In this document: positions 43,467 through 51,897 of the stretch, one piece after another
Position numbering within the stretch: position 1 is the first letter of the stretch
How the letters are laid out: each line of letters begins with the position of its first letter
From: an uncultured Saprospiraceae bacterium
GTDB taxonomy: Bacteria > Bacteroidota > Bacteroidia > Chitinophagales > Saprospiraceae
Direction of reading: 5' to 3'
DNA: 64,000 bases
Assembly: GCA_937981555.1 (NCBI GenBank)
Contig: CALJOK010000037.1
Location: 1-64,000 of the forward strand
Position numbers and translations under genes: made by a program
Notes under the pieces: model-generated
What the model was told of the DNA's origin: nothing
The model's database searches: none
What the model saw: the letters and a program-made list of their open reading frames with translations, nothing else

Positions 43467-43739
43467 TTATCCACCACTTAATGCCTGCATGATGAACACT
43501 TCACTTTTGCTATCTAAAGCATCAGTCATCTTTTCTCTATCTAGAATTAGGTCACCATTTACAAAAATATTGATATGCTTTCGTAAAACTCCTTGATCAT
43601 CAATAAGGAAGTTTTTGATGCCAGAATACTTTATTTCAATTTTTTCTAACACTTCATTTACATTTTTTCCTTCTACCTCGAGATCATCGAGGTCAGGATA
43701 AAATCGTTTTAAAGCGGAAGTGAATTTTATGATTGCCAT
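43467..43739 (-). CDS. MoaD/ThiS-like sulfur carrier protein
   Basis: A 90-residue beta-grasp protein ending in the double glycine of MoaD/ThiS carriers (VFIMQALSGG). The core INIFVNGDLILDREKMTDAL resembles the family. Such carriers form a C-terminal thiocarboxylate for molybdopterin, thiamine, cysteine or tungsten-cofactor synthesis. No moa, thi or cys genes are near, so its partner enzyme must be elsewhere. It precedes the cyclic-nucleotide-domain gene by 25 bases. Chosen start is the family N terminus. Confidence 0.85.
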   Translation of the reverse strand: MAIIKFTSALKRFYPDLDDLEVEGKNVNEVLEKIEIKYSGIKNFLIDDQGVLRKHINIFVNGDLILDREKMTDALDSKSEVFIMQALSGG

Positions 43740-43785
43740 TGATTTGTTTTTATTGAACTATTCAAATTTACAAAAAAGAATAACC

Positions 43786-44724
43786 TTATTCTTTTTTGAA
43801 GGGAATTACTTCCAGCAATTTTTTATTGAAAATTTCCACTCCTTTTTGATTCAAATGATGCGCATCAAAAAAGTGTAAAGAATCGGTTAGTTCAATCATT
43901 TTATTGAAGTTTGAATATTCTCCATAACTGTTTATTAAACTGTCAAATTCAGATAAGTTGGAAAAGCTATTATAATAATCTGAAGTGATTGGAGCTTGAA
44001 CTAAATAAACTTTTGTTCCACTTTTTTCTAAAGATTCAATGTTCTTTTGAAAAGTTGCCAATTGTTTTTTCTTAAAAACAAGTTCCTGAGTTTTAGATGA
44101 TTTTGGCTTAAAATTACTTTTTATTTTTTCGACGAAACCCCCTGGGATGTATCGATCATTTCCAATTATTATCTCTCCTTGCTTTTTATGTTTTTGGAAA
44201 AAAAACTGTCGATAACTACTGAAAATCAATGAGTTATATATTTTAATGTGATTATAGTTTGTCGCCATTTTTAGCGAAGCGAAATCATTCTGGTCATTTG
44301 AAATTAAATCCATCGACGACTCAATTCCATCAATGGTAAAGGCGATTGGGTATACTTCGTAAATCGTAATGGTAGGATTTAACTGATTTAAATATCGATT
44401 TAAAAGTACTTCTGTTTGAATTGGAGTTTGTGCAAGAGAACCTAAGTTGAAACTTGTAAGATCATTGTTATAGAAAACTCGATTATCAAATCCTCGATAG
44501 GTATGAGATGATCCAAGAAATAAAATATCCACATTTTTGACATTTTTTACTTCTTCAAATCTATTCAAAGAATGTCCTGCTCCACCTGAATTATAAATTA
44601 AATTTTTAGTCCATTTAGAAGGAAGAATTTCACCCAATAAGCAAATAGCTACGATGTAAAATGCCAAAGCAAAAACCGAAAACCAAAAAGCATTTTTTGT
44701 GAAATGAATGATTTCTTTTTTCAT
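43786..44724 (-). CDS. SGNH/AlgX-like partner of the MBOAT protein
   Basis: A 312-residue protein with an N-terminal membrane anchor (FWFSVFALAFYIVAICLLG) and a periplasmic part. FLGSSHTYRGFD (about 69) has the GxSxxxxG form of an SGNH nucleophile block, and FDAHHLNQKGVEIF near the C terminus has the D-x-H-H block with its Asp and His. This is the layout of DltD/AlgX/AlgJ-type proteins that take an acyl group from an MBOAT enzyme and place it on an extracellular sugar. It lies directly after the MBOAT gene (three bases apart). The acceptor is unknown. Confidence 0.8.
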   Translation of the reverse strand: MKKEIIHFTKNAFWFSVFALAFYIVAICLLGEILPSKWTKNLIYNSGGAGHSLNRFEEVKNVKNVDILFLGSSHTYRGFDNRVFYNNDLTSFNLGSLAQTPIQTEVLLNRYLNQLNPTITIYEVYPIAFTIDGIESSMDLISNDQNDFASLKMATNYNHIKIYNSLIFSSYRQFFFQKHKKQGEIIIGNDRYIPGGFVEKIKSNFKPKSSKTQELVFKKKQLATFQKNIESLEKSGTKVYLVQAPITSDYYNSFSNLSEFDSLINSYGEYSNFNKMIELTDSLHFFDAHHLNQKGVEIFNKKLLEVIPFKKE

Positions 44725-44727
44725 GTT

Positions 44728-46173
44728 TTAAAATTGAAAATAGATAAATGGACTTTCCTCCGTGGACATAAACATTCCGATTGTAAAAATCAAAAATGCA
44801 TAAAATGACCAACGTATGTATTTTTTCCAACTCAAAAATATTCGCTCAATAGCATATTCACCTTCTCTGCCCATCCATTCAATAACGACAAAAAACAAGA
44901 TTAACCCCAACATGATTTTTGTGTTTCCATCGTACCAAGGAGAATTAAAAAGGGAGGTGGAAAATATCTTTGAAAAACATTCCAACGCATGATCTAAGTT
45001 TTCTGCACGAAAAAATACCCAAGCCAAAACAGCCAAACTAAAAGTGAAAAGCATTTGGTGAAATTCATAAAAACTTGGAAGCTTTTTCCCTTTTGCCACT
45101 ATCTCCAAATGGTTCCTGTTTTTTCCAAAAAGGAAAAGCGGTAAAAAGTAAATAGCATTTAATGCACCCCAAGCTATAAATGTCCAATTCGCTCCATGCC
45201 AAAATCCACTCACTAAAAAAATGATAAAAGTGTTTCGAATTTTCATTGAAGTGCCACCTTGACTTCCACCCAAAGGGATGTATAAATAATCTCGAAACCA
45301 AGTAGAAAGTGAAATATGCCAACGTCGCCAAAACTCCGCCATGTCTCTTGAGAAATATGGAAAGGCAAAATTTCTTTTCAAGTTAAATCCAAAAAGTCGA
45401 GACGTTCCAATCGCAATATCTGAGTAGCCTGAGAAGTCTCCATAAATTTGAAAAGCAAAAGCTGCTGCTGCTAAAAGTATAGTACTTCCAGAATGTTCAG
45501 GGGAATTATTGAAAATGTGATTAGCATATTCTGCACAATTATCTGCGATAACCATTTTTTTAAAAAGCCCCCAAAGTATTTGTCGAAGTCCATCGACTGC
45601 TTGATGATAATTGAAATTTCTTTTGGCTAAAAATTGAGGAAGTAGATTGGAAGCTCGTTCAATTGGCCCAGCCACTAGTTGAGGGAAAAAGCTGACGAAG
45701 GCAAAAAAAGCAAAAATATCTTGAGTCGGTTCGAGTTTTTTTTTGTAAACATCAATAGTGTAACTCAAGGTTTGGAAAGTGTAAAAACTAATTCCAACTG
45801 GAAGAATTATTTTCAATCGAATTGGTTCAATATTTTGACCAAGGAGTGTAAATGCATCTGAAAAACTTTGGGCGAAAAAATTAAAATATTTGAAGAATCC
45901 AAGGAAACCTAAATTAACCAAAATGCTCAGCCATAAAAAAAACTTCCTACGATTTTGATCCTGAGTTTTGGACAATTGAAGTCCAATCCAAAAATCAACA
46001 CTTGAACTAAATGCAATTAATGATAAAAATCGCCAATCCCACCAACCATAAAAAAAATAACTCACTAAAATGAGAAACGCATTTTGGTGAGTTATTTTTT
46101 CATTTGAAATTAACCAATAAATAGCGAAAACTATTGGTAGGAAAATTCCAAATTCGATGGAGTTGAATAACAT
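44728..46173 (-). CDS. MBOAT family O-acyltransferase, AlgI/DltB-like
   Basis: A 481-residue polytopic membrane protein. The start LFNSIEFGIFLPIVFAIYWL and the middle ILPVGISFYTFQTLSYTIDV plus WGLFKKMVIADNCA are hallmarks of AlgI-type proteins. The catalytic His sits in FLVSGFWHGANWTFIAWGAL. AlgI moves acetyl groups across the inner membrane for O-acetylation of exopolysaccharide. The gene is followed after three bases by its SGNH-type partner. Capsule or exopolysaccharide O-acetylation is likely; substrate inferred. Confidence 0.93.
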   Translation of the reverse strand: MLFNSIEFGIFLPIVFAIYWLISNEKITHQNAFLILVSYFFYGWWDWRFLSLIAFSSSVDFWIGLQLSKTQDQNRRKFFLWLSILVNLGFLGFFKYFNFFAQSFSDAFTLLGQNIEPIRLKIILPVGISFYTFQTLSYTIDVYKKKLEPTQDIFAFFAFVSFFPQLVAGPIERASNLLPQFLAKRNFNYHQAVDGLRQILWGLFKKMVIADNCAEYANHIFNNSPEHSGSTILLAAAAFAFQIYGDFSGYSDIAIGTSRLFGFNLKRNFAFPYFSRDMAEFWRRWHISLSTWFRDYLYIPLGGSQGGTSMKIRNTFIIFLVSGFWHGANWTFIAWGALNAIYFLPLFLFGKNRNHLEIVAKGKKLPSFYEFHQMLFTFSLAVLAWVFFRAENLDHALECFSKIFSTSLFNSPWYDGNTKIMLGLILFFVVIEWMGREGEYAIERIFLSWKKYIRWSFYAFLIFTIGMFMSTEESPFIYFQF

Positions 46174-46196
46174 AAATATTTAAATTCCGTCTGTAA

Positions 46197-46703
46197 TCAA
46201 TTACTAATTTTAGCGATAAAGCCCTCCAGTTTTCCAGCTTTTCTTTTTTTCAAAAGCTTTGCTACTTTTCGATCTTTTTTTACGCCGAAGTCTTTTCCTT
46301 TTTCATAAAAGTCTAAAAAGTAATTGAAGCCTGCTAAATTGCCGTCCATTTTATCAGCTTTATTCTCACCTTTTTCCAAGACATTTTTAGACCAACCTGC
46401 CATAAAAAGAATCATAAAATCTGTATTCTTTTTTGAATAATCCAAGACAAATGGATTAAGCTCGACGGTCACATTTGCAGAACCTGAAATCCATTTGACA
46501 AAATGAGCGTTGGCAGTTATTCTTTTTTTATGATCTAAAGAATGATTTCCCAACCAGTCAATTAATTTCAGAATTTCAGGTTCGATATTTTCGTAGTCTT
46601 CAGCATCTTCTAGTACAACATTTTCCAACATCTTCCAATCAACAGTTTGCGAAAAAAGAGAAGAAGAAAAAAGGAAGAGGAAAAAGAAAATTAAGTTTTT
46701 CAT
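46197..46703 (-). CDS. Secreted protein of unknown function
   Basis: A 168-residue protein from the ATG at 46703 (signal peptide LIFFFLFLFSSSLFSQ); the frame runs upstream for 26 codons, but that extension is basic and lacks export signals before the true signal. The mature part is helical: NIEPEILKLIDWLGNHSLDH, FVKWISGSANVTVELNPFVL, FMILFMAGWSKNVLEKGENK, and a basic C terminus (DRKVAKLLKKRKAGKLEGFI). No family is named with certainty; it resembles conserved small Bacteroidota periplasmic proteins. It lies just upstream of the MBOAT gene on the same strand (23 bases), so co-transcription is likely. Confidence 0.72.
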   Translation of the reverse strand: MKNLIFFFLFLFSSSLFSQTVDWKMLENVVLEDAEDYENIEPEILKLIDWLGNHSLDHKKRITANAHFVKWISGSANVTVELNPFVLDYSKKNTDFMILFMAGWSKNVLEKGENKADKMDGNLAGFNYFLDFYEKGKDFGVKKDRKVAKLLKKRKAGKLEGFIAKISN

Positions 46704-46933
46704 GTTTTTCTTTTTTATGAAAGAAAAAGATTTAATCTTTTTAAGTTTTAATATAGGTATTAGCACATGGAGGACTAACACCTCTATTTGTGATTATTTA
46801 TTTGAGATCAAGTCCGTAAGATAAGAAATGATCTAATTTTATTGGTTTAGATGATTATGTTTTTCCCAAAAAAATCTAACTATAAAATTCAATTGTTAGC
46901 CTTGTTTTTTTCCAATTTTAAATTTCTAAAAAC

Positions 46934-46941
46934 TATCTTTG
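46934..46941 (+). promoter_or_regulatory. -7 promoter box of guaA
   Basis: TATCTTTG matches TAnnTTTG and ends six bases before the guaA ATG, predicting a nearly leaderless mRNA. A TTG is present at 46902-46904, but 29 bases away instead of about 20. Confidence 0.45.
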
Positions 46942-46946
46942 CGCCC

Positions 46947-48488
46947 ATGACTGAAAAAATATTAATCCTCGATTTTGGTTCGCAATATACACAGCTTATT
47001 GCTCGGCGAACGCGTGAATTAAATGTGTATAGTGAAATTGTACCGTTCAATAAAATTCCAGAAATAGATGATAGCATCAAGGCAATCATTCTTTCAGGGA
47101 GTCCATTTTCTGTATTAGAAAAAAATGCGCTTCAAGTGGAGTTGGATAAGATTATAGGTAAAAAACCTTTGTTGGGTGTATGTTATGGCGCACAATATCT
47201 GGCACATTATTATGGCGGGAAAGTCGAACGATCAGAAAAAAGAGAATATGGAAAGGCATCATTAAATGCACCACTTTTTGAAGATCCGTTTTTGAAAGGA
47301 ATCTCAAATGATAGCCAAATTTGGATGTCTCATGGAGATACGATTACTCAAATTCCAGAGCAATTTGAATTATTGGCTGGCACAGAGAGTATTCCTGTAG
47401 CAGCATTTAAAAGTAAAGATGGGGCATTTGATGCACCAGTTTATGCTATTCAGTTTCATCCAGAAGTGACGCATAGTTTAGAGGGGAAAGATATTTTATC
47501 TAATTTTTTAATTGACATTGCAGGTTGTGAAGGTAATTGGACACCAGCGTCTTTTGTTGGAGAGACTGTTGATGCTTTGAAAAAACAAATAGGCGATGAG
47601 AAGGTGTTGATGGGGATTTCAGGAGGAGTTGACTCGACCGTAGGAGCAATGTTATTGCATAAGGCGATCGGGGAAAATTTGATTTGTTTTTTCGTAGATA
47701 ATGGTTTATTGCGAAAAAATGAATACCAAGAAGTATTGGATTCATATACAGGAATGGGACTCAATATCGTTGGAGTAGATGCAAGTAGAAAATTTTGGGA
47801 TGAACTGGCAGGTGAGACAAGTCCTGAAGGGAAACGGAAAATTATTGGTCGAGTTTTTATCGAAGTTTTTGAAGAAGAAGCCAATAAGTTAGAAGATATA
47901 ATTTGGTTAGGACAAGGGACAATTTATCCAGATGTGATAGAATCTATTTCCGTTCATGGACCAAGTGTCACGATCAAATCACATCATAATGTGGGTGGTT
48001 TACCAGACAAATTAAATTTGAAAATAGTTGAGCCACTTCGAATGTTGTTCAAGGATGAAGTTCGAAAAGTAGGAGCAGAACTAGAAATTCCAGGACATAT
48101 ATTAAATAGACATCCTTTCCCTGGGCCAGGTTTGGGAATTAGAATTTTAGGAGATATTACAGAAGGCAAAGTGAAAATGCTGCAAGAGGCAGATGATATT
48201 TTTATTAAAAATCTAAAAAAACACGATCTTTATGATAAAGTTTGGCAAGCAGGAACGATGTTGTTGCCAGTACAATCAGTAGGAGTGATGGGAGATGAGC
48301 GGACTTATGAAAAAACGATTGCGCTTCGTTCTGTCAATTCTGTAGATGGAATGACTGCTGAGTGGAGTCATTTGCCGCATGAATTTTTGGCAATTGTGTC
48401 GAGTGAAATTATCAATAACGTAAAAGGTATCAATCGAGTAGTGTATGATATAAGTACCAAACCGCCCGCAACGATTGAGTGGGAATAA
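46947..48488 (+). CDS. guaA: GMP synthase (glutamine-hydrolysing)
   Basis: A 513-residue enzyme converting XMP to GMP. The class I glutamine amidotransferase domain has the nucleophile Cys79 in [18 protein letters not shown] and the His-Glu pair in [12 protein letters not shown]. The ATP pyrophosphatase domain has the P-loop [32 protein letters not shown] and the C-terminal dimerisation domain ([20 protein letters not shown], ending [11 protein letters not shown]) follow. The frame is open 32 codons further upstream, but the family starts at [16 protein letters not shown], and a promoter box lies directly before this ATG. Confidence 0.97.
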   Translation: MTEKILILDFGSQYTQLIARRTRELNVYSEIVPFNKIPEIDDSIKAIILSGSPFSVLEKNALQVELDKIIGKKPLLGVCYGAQYLAHYYGGKVERSEKREYGKASLNAPLFEDPFLKGISNDSQIWMSHGDTITQIPEQFELLAGTESIPVAAFKSKDGAFDAPVYAIQFHPEVTHSLEGKDILSNFLIDIAGCEGNWTPASFVGETVDALKKQIGDEKVLMGISGGVDSTVGAMLLHKAIGENLICFFVDNGLLRKNEYQEVLDSYTGMGLNIVGVDASRKFWDELAGETSPEGKRKIIGRVFIEVFEEEANKLEDIIWLGQGTIYPDVIESISVHGPSVTIKSHHNVGGLPDKLNLKIVEPLRMLFKDEVRKVGAELEIPGHILNRHPFPGPGLGIRILGDITEGKVKMLQEADDIFIKNLKKHDLYDKVWQAGTMLLPVQSVGVMGDERTYEKTIALRSVNSVDGMTAEWSHLPHEFLAIVSSEIINNVKGINRVVYDISTKPPATIEWE

Positions 48489-48541
48489 ACATAAATCGTT
48501 CTTGGACTAAGAAATTTGTTAAAGAACTAAATATTCAATTA

Positions 48542-50026
48542 ATGAAAAAATCCAATTCTCATTTATTCGAATTAAAAAAAGTAAATAGGTTTTTTAAAAA
48601 TAGCCTTTTACTTCTTTTAAGTTTCTTTGTAGTTGTATTTGCCTCATCATTATTAACTTCATGTGGAATTGGAAAAACCAATACTCCTGCTTCTGAAATT
48701 GTCACTCCGGAAGGAACAAAAGTGTACAATCCTAAAACAGGTCGGTATGAATTTCCAACTGAGGTTACTGGAAAAATGGATACGGTAAAATGGACAGATG
48801 CTGGATCTTCAGCCAATGATCCAATTGATTCTGATCCATCTCAATATTTGGAAGAAGAACCAGAAATCATTGATCCTAATTCAGGAAATAATGGGACAGG
48901 TATTCTAGGTACTTATAATGTAGCGATAATGATTCCTTTCAATTCTGATAAAGTGAATACTTTGGAGGGAGGAATTCATTCCAGTTCAATGTCTACATTG
49001 CATTTTTATGAAGGGGCAAAAATGGCTTTGGATAAACTCTCCAAAGAAGGAGCCAATTTGAATGTTTCGGTTATGGATACTAAGAGATCTGAAACGGAAA
49101 CTACTTCATTCTTGAATCGGTCTGACCTACTAAATGCTCATATGATTATTGGTCCTTATAGTTCAAAACCTTTAGAGAAAGTGGCTGATTTTGCCAAGGT
49201 CAATAAAAAAACACTTATTTCTCCCGTCAATACTAGTGGAAAAATAACTAATGAGAATCCTTTTTATCTTCAGGCTAATCCAAGTTTACAAAGCCATTGT
49301 GAAGCAATTATGAAACATGCTTTGAATAAATATTCCGCTGATCAAATTGTTTTGGTAGTGAGAGATAAAGAAGCAGAAGTTAATCGATTGCAATATTTTC
49401 AAGACATCCATAAATTAATTTCGGGTACAGATGCAGAACCATTAAAGGAATATCGGATTGACCCTGTAGTTGCTCAGGAATTTGGCGAGCTCGAATTATT
49501 GCCATATATCAAGGCAAATCAGACCACCGTATTTATAGTTCCTTCTTACTCAAATGAAACTTTTGTCAGTAATCTGATGAGACAAGTAGAAATTGCTAAA
49601 GGAAGAAATGACGTAGTAATGTATGGTATGCCTCGGTGGATGGAATTTGAACGAATCTCATTTGACTATTTTGAGAATTTAAAATTGCATGTCAGTAGTG
49701 CTAATTTTGTAGATAAAGATGATTTTAAAATCAAAGACTTCATTACAAAATTTTATGAACGTTATGGTGCATTACCAGAAGAAGATGCTTTCAAAGGATA
49801 TGATTTGACATTATATTCAGGAAGACAACTGATGAAGCATGGATTGAATTTTAAGGATGTAATTGATACGGAAGCAGAACAAATGTTATCTACCAAGTTT
49901 GAATTTGAAAGACTTGTCACTCCAGAGAATGCTGCCAAGGAACGATTTGATATAATAAATTTCATTGAAAACAAATATGTAAATATTCTAATGTTTGAAA
50001 ATTATCATTTTCAAAAGGTGAATTAA
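48542..50026 (+). CDS. PBP1-fold substrate-binding-like lipoprotein
   Basis: A 494-residue lipoprotein from the ATG at 48542 (upstream in-frame codons overlap guaA). The lipobox is LLTSC at Cys41, after a long basic stretch and the helix LLLLSFFVVVFASSL. A disordered acidic linker leads to a periplasmic-binding-protein type 1 fold starting YNVAIMIPFNSDKVNTLEGG, then FYEGAKMALDKLSKEGANLN and HMIIGPYSSKPLEKVADFAK, ending near EEDAFKGYDLTLYSGRQLMK. The fold is shared with LppC/LpoA peptidoglycan activators and amino-acid receptors. No transporter genes adjoin, so an envelope role is at least as likely as uptake. Confidence 0.82.
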   Translation: MKKSNSHLFELKKVNRFFKNSLLLLLSFFVVVFASSLLTSCGIGKTNTPASEIVTPEGTKVYNPKTGRYEFPTEVTGKMDTVKWTDAGSSANDPIDSDPSQYLEEEPEIIDPNSGNNGTGILGTYNVAIMIPFNSDKVNTLEGGIHSSSMSTLHFYEGAKMALDKLSKEGANLNVSVMDTKRSETETTSFLNRSDLLNAHMIIGPYSSKPLEKVADFAKVNKKTLISPVNTSGKITNENPFYLQANPSLQSHCEAIMKHALNKYSADQIVLVVRDKEAEVNRLQYFQDIHKLISGTDAEPLKEYRIDPVVAQEFGELELLPYIKANQTTVFIVPSYSNETFVSNLMRQVEIAKGRNDVVMYGMPRWMEFERISFDYFENLKLHVSSANFVDKDDFKIKDFITKFYERYGALPEEDAFKGYDLTLYSGRQLMKHGLNFKDVIDTEAEQMLSTKFEFERLVTPENAAKERFDIINFIENKYVNILMFENYHFQKVN

Positions 50027-50047
50027 ATCAATTGATTATTTTACAAT

Positions 50048-50088
50048 AAAAAAAGTCTATAGCTTGTTTGAAGTTGTAGACTTTTTTT
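50048..50088 (+). terminator. Intrinsic terminator
   Basis: A 12-bp outer stem (50048-50059 with 50077-50088) continues inward for six more pairs with two G-T wobbles around GTTTG. The 3-prime arm is a T-run. Confidence 0.92.
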
Positions 50089-50131
50089 AATTTAAAGTAT
50101 TGATTATCAATCTGATATAAAATAATTAAAG

Positions 50132-51070
50132 ATGAAATTCAATCTCAAAACCATTTTAACATTTTCTGCAGTCGTAATAGTCGCAGCGTTACTTTTAAGT
50201 TGTGAAACTAAAACTGAAAGCGCTACAACAAAAATATCTTCACCTCCAAAAAAGGAATCAGCCACAAGTATTTTTGTTCAACAAAAAACACCACTTAATT
50301 TAAAATACGAATGGCAATCAAATTTTAATGCTGAAACTTCGATCATTAATCAGATTCCAACTCCTACAGATTTTCAAAGAATAAAAACTAAAAATAATTC
50401 CTTTCAACAATGGTTACAATTTTTACCACTTTTTCCAGCTGGTCAAAAAGTGAAAACTTATGATGGTTCCTTAAAATGGAATCAACAAGTTCATGCTCGA
50501 GTAGTTGATATTGATGTAGGAAAAAGAGATTTACAACAATGTGCAGATGCGGTGATGCGCCTACGATCTGAATTTTTATTTGGAAAAAAGAAATATGATA
50601 AAATCCATTTCAATTATACCAACGGAACAAAAGTATCTTTTGATGATTGGCGGAAAGGAAAAAAGCCACAAGTTAAAGGCAACAAAGTAACTTTTTCTAA
50701 TTCTGGAAAGAAGGATAATTCCTATTCTAGTTTTAAAAAATATTTGATTCAAATCTTCTCTTATGCTGGAACGGCCTCATTGGAAAAAGAAATGAAAACG
50801 ATTCCACTAAAAGATATGCAGATCGGAGATGTATTTATTCAAGGAGGTCATCCTGGACATGCAATAATAATTGTCGATATGGCTAAAAATACAAATGGAA
50901 AAAAGTTATATTTGTTGGCACAAAGCTATATGCCTGCACAAAATATACACATCCTTAAGAATCCAACGAATAAAAAATTGAGCCCTTGGTATGAATTGAT
51001 TCCAAATCAAAACATTCATACTCCTGAATGGGATTTTTCAATAGAAGATTTAAAAAGATTTGTAGATTAG
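50132..51070 (+). CDS. DUF4846 family lipoprotein
   Basis: A 312-residue lipoprotein (LLLSC, Cys24 after FSAVVIVAALL). The body matches DUF4846: FQQWLQFLPLFPAGQKVKTY, VDIDVGKRDLQQCADAVMRL, RSEFLFGKKKYDKIHFNYTN, and GHPGHAIIIVDMAKN with LLAQSYMPAQNIHILKNP near the C terminus. The last part recalls the Cys/His-peptidase-like or NlpC-like C terminus of the family, but the function is unknown. It is a free-standing gene between two terminator-separated units. Confidence 0.85.
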   Translation: MKFNLKTILTFSAVVIVAALLLSCETKTESATTKISSPPKKESATSIFVQQKTPLNLKYEWQSNFNAETSIINQIPTPTDFQRIKTKNNSFQQWLQFLPLFPAGQKVKTYDGSLKWNQQVHARVVDIDVGKRDLQQCADAVMRLRSEFLFGKKKYDKIHFNYTNGTKVSFDDWRKGKKPQVKGNKVTFSNSGKKDNSYSSFKKYLIQIFSYAGTASLEKEMKTIPLKDMQIGDVFIQGGHPGHAIIIVDMAKNTNGKKLYLLAQSYMPAQNIHILKNPTNKKLSPWYELIPNQNIHTPEWDFSIEDLKRFVD

Positions 51071-51207
51071 AAAAACTTTTTGAACTTGTGTTTCTTTAGG
51101 ACATATTTTTTTTAGAAAATCTATTTATTTAGATAGTTTGAAAAAGTAGGTGTAAAACCTAGCCTGATAAATAAATAAACAATTCAACCAATAAACATAC
51201 ATAAAAG

Positions 51208-51849
51208 ATGATGACTCCCGAGCGGACCGAAAAATTTAAAAGAGTAGCGAGTAAACGACAAGTGAACCTTACCGTAGTTTTAGAAAATGTTCATGACTTA
51301 CATAATATTGGGGCAGTTATGCGAACTTGCGATTCAGTTGGAATCAAAGAGATTTTTATTTTAAATACAGAGTCGCATTTGACGGAAGAAAGAATTCATT
51401 TGGCTGCCAAATCATCTTCTGGAGCTCGGAAATGGGTAGATGTGAATTTTTACACAAAGGCAAAACCATGCTTTGAACATCTTCGAAAAAATTATGATTT
51501 TGTTTTTTGTACTCACATGGCGGAAGATAGCAAATCACTTTATGACTTAGATTTGACTGCTTCAGTTGCTTTACTTTTTGGAAATGAGCATGCAGGAGTG
51601 ACAGATGAAACATTGGGACTTTGCGATGGTAATTTTTTAATTCCACAAGTAGGAATGGTTCAAAGTTTAAATATTTCTGTTGCGTGTGCTGTGTCAATTT
51701 ATGAAGCAAAGCGTCAACGATTGGCCAAAGGATTTTACGAAGATAATCCAACGATGACCAAAGAAGAACAAGAAGAATTATACGATACATATGCTAGACG
51801 GCATGAGTTGAAAATTAAAAATAAATTTGCTCCAAGATTAAACGATTAA
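51208..51849 (+). CDS. trmH: tRNA (guanosine-2'-O-)-methyltransferase TrmH
   Basis: A 213-residue SPOUT methyltransferase that methylates the 2-prime OH of G18 in tRNA. Motif 1 is HNIGAVMRTCDSVGIKEIFI (Arg and Asn), motif 2 VALLFGNEHAGVTDE and motif 3 IPQVGMVQSLNISVACAVSI, which forms the deep trefoil knot. The C-terminal helix is charged (EEQEELYDTYARRHELKIKN). Length fits TrmH rather than the longer RlmB. It may start at the second Met. Its neighbour downstream (51898) begins 48 bases later in the same direction. Confidence 0.9.
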   Translation: MMTPERTEKFKRVASKRQVNLTVVLENVHDLHNIGAVMRTCDSVGIKEIFILNTESHLTEERIHLAAKSSSGARKWVDVNFYTKAKPCFEHLRKNYDFVFCTHMAEDSKSLYDLDLTASVALLFGNEHAGVTDETLGLCDGNFLIPQVGMVQSLNISVACAVSIYEAKRQRLAKGFYEDNPTMTKEEQEELYDTYARRHELKIKNKFAPRLND

Positions 51850-51897
51850 ACGATAGAGACAAGACTTACTTGTTTGTAACTGATACAAAACGAAAAA

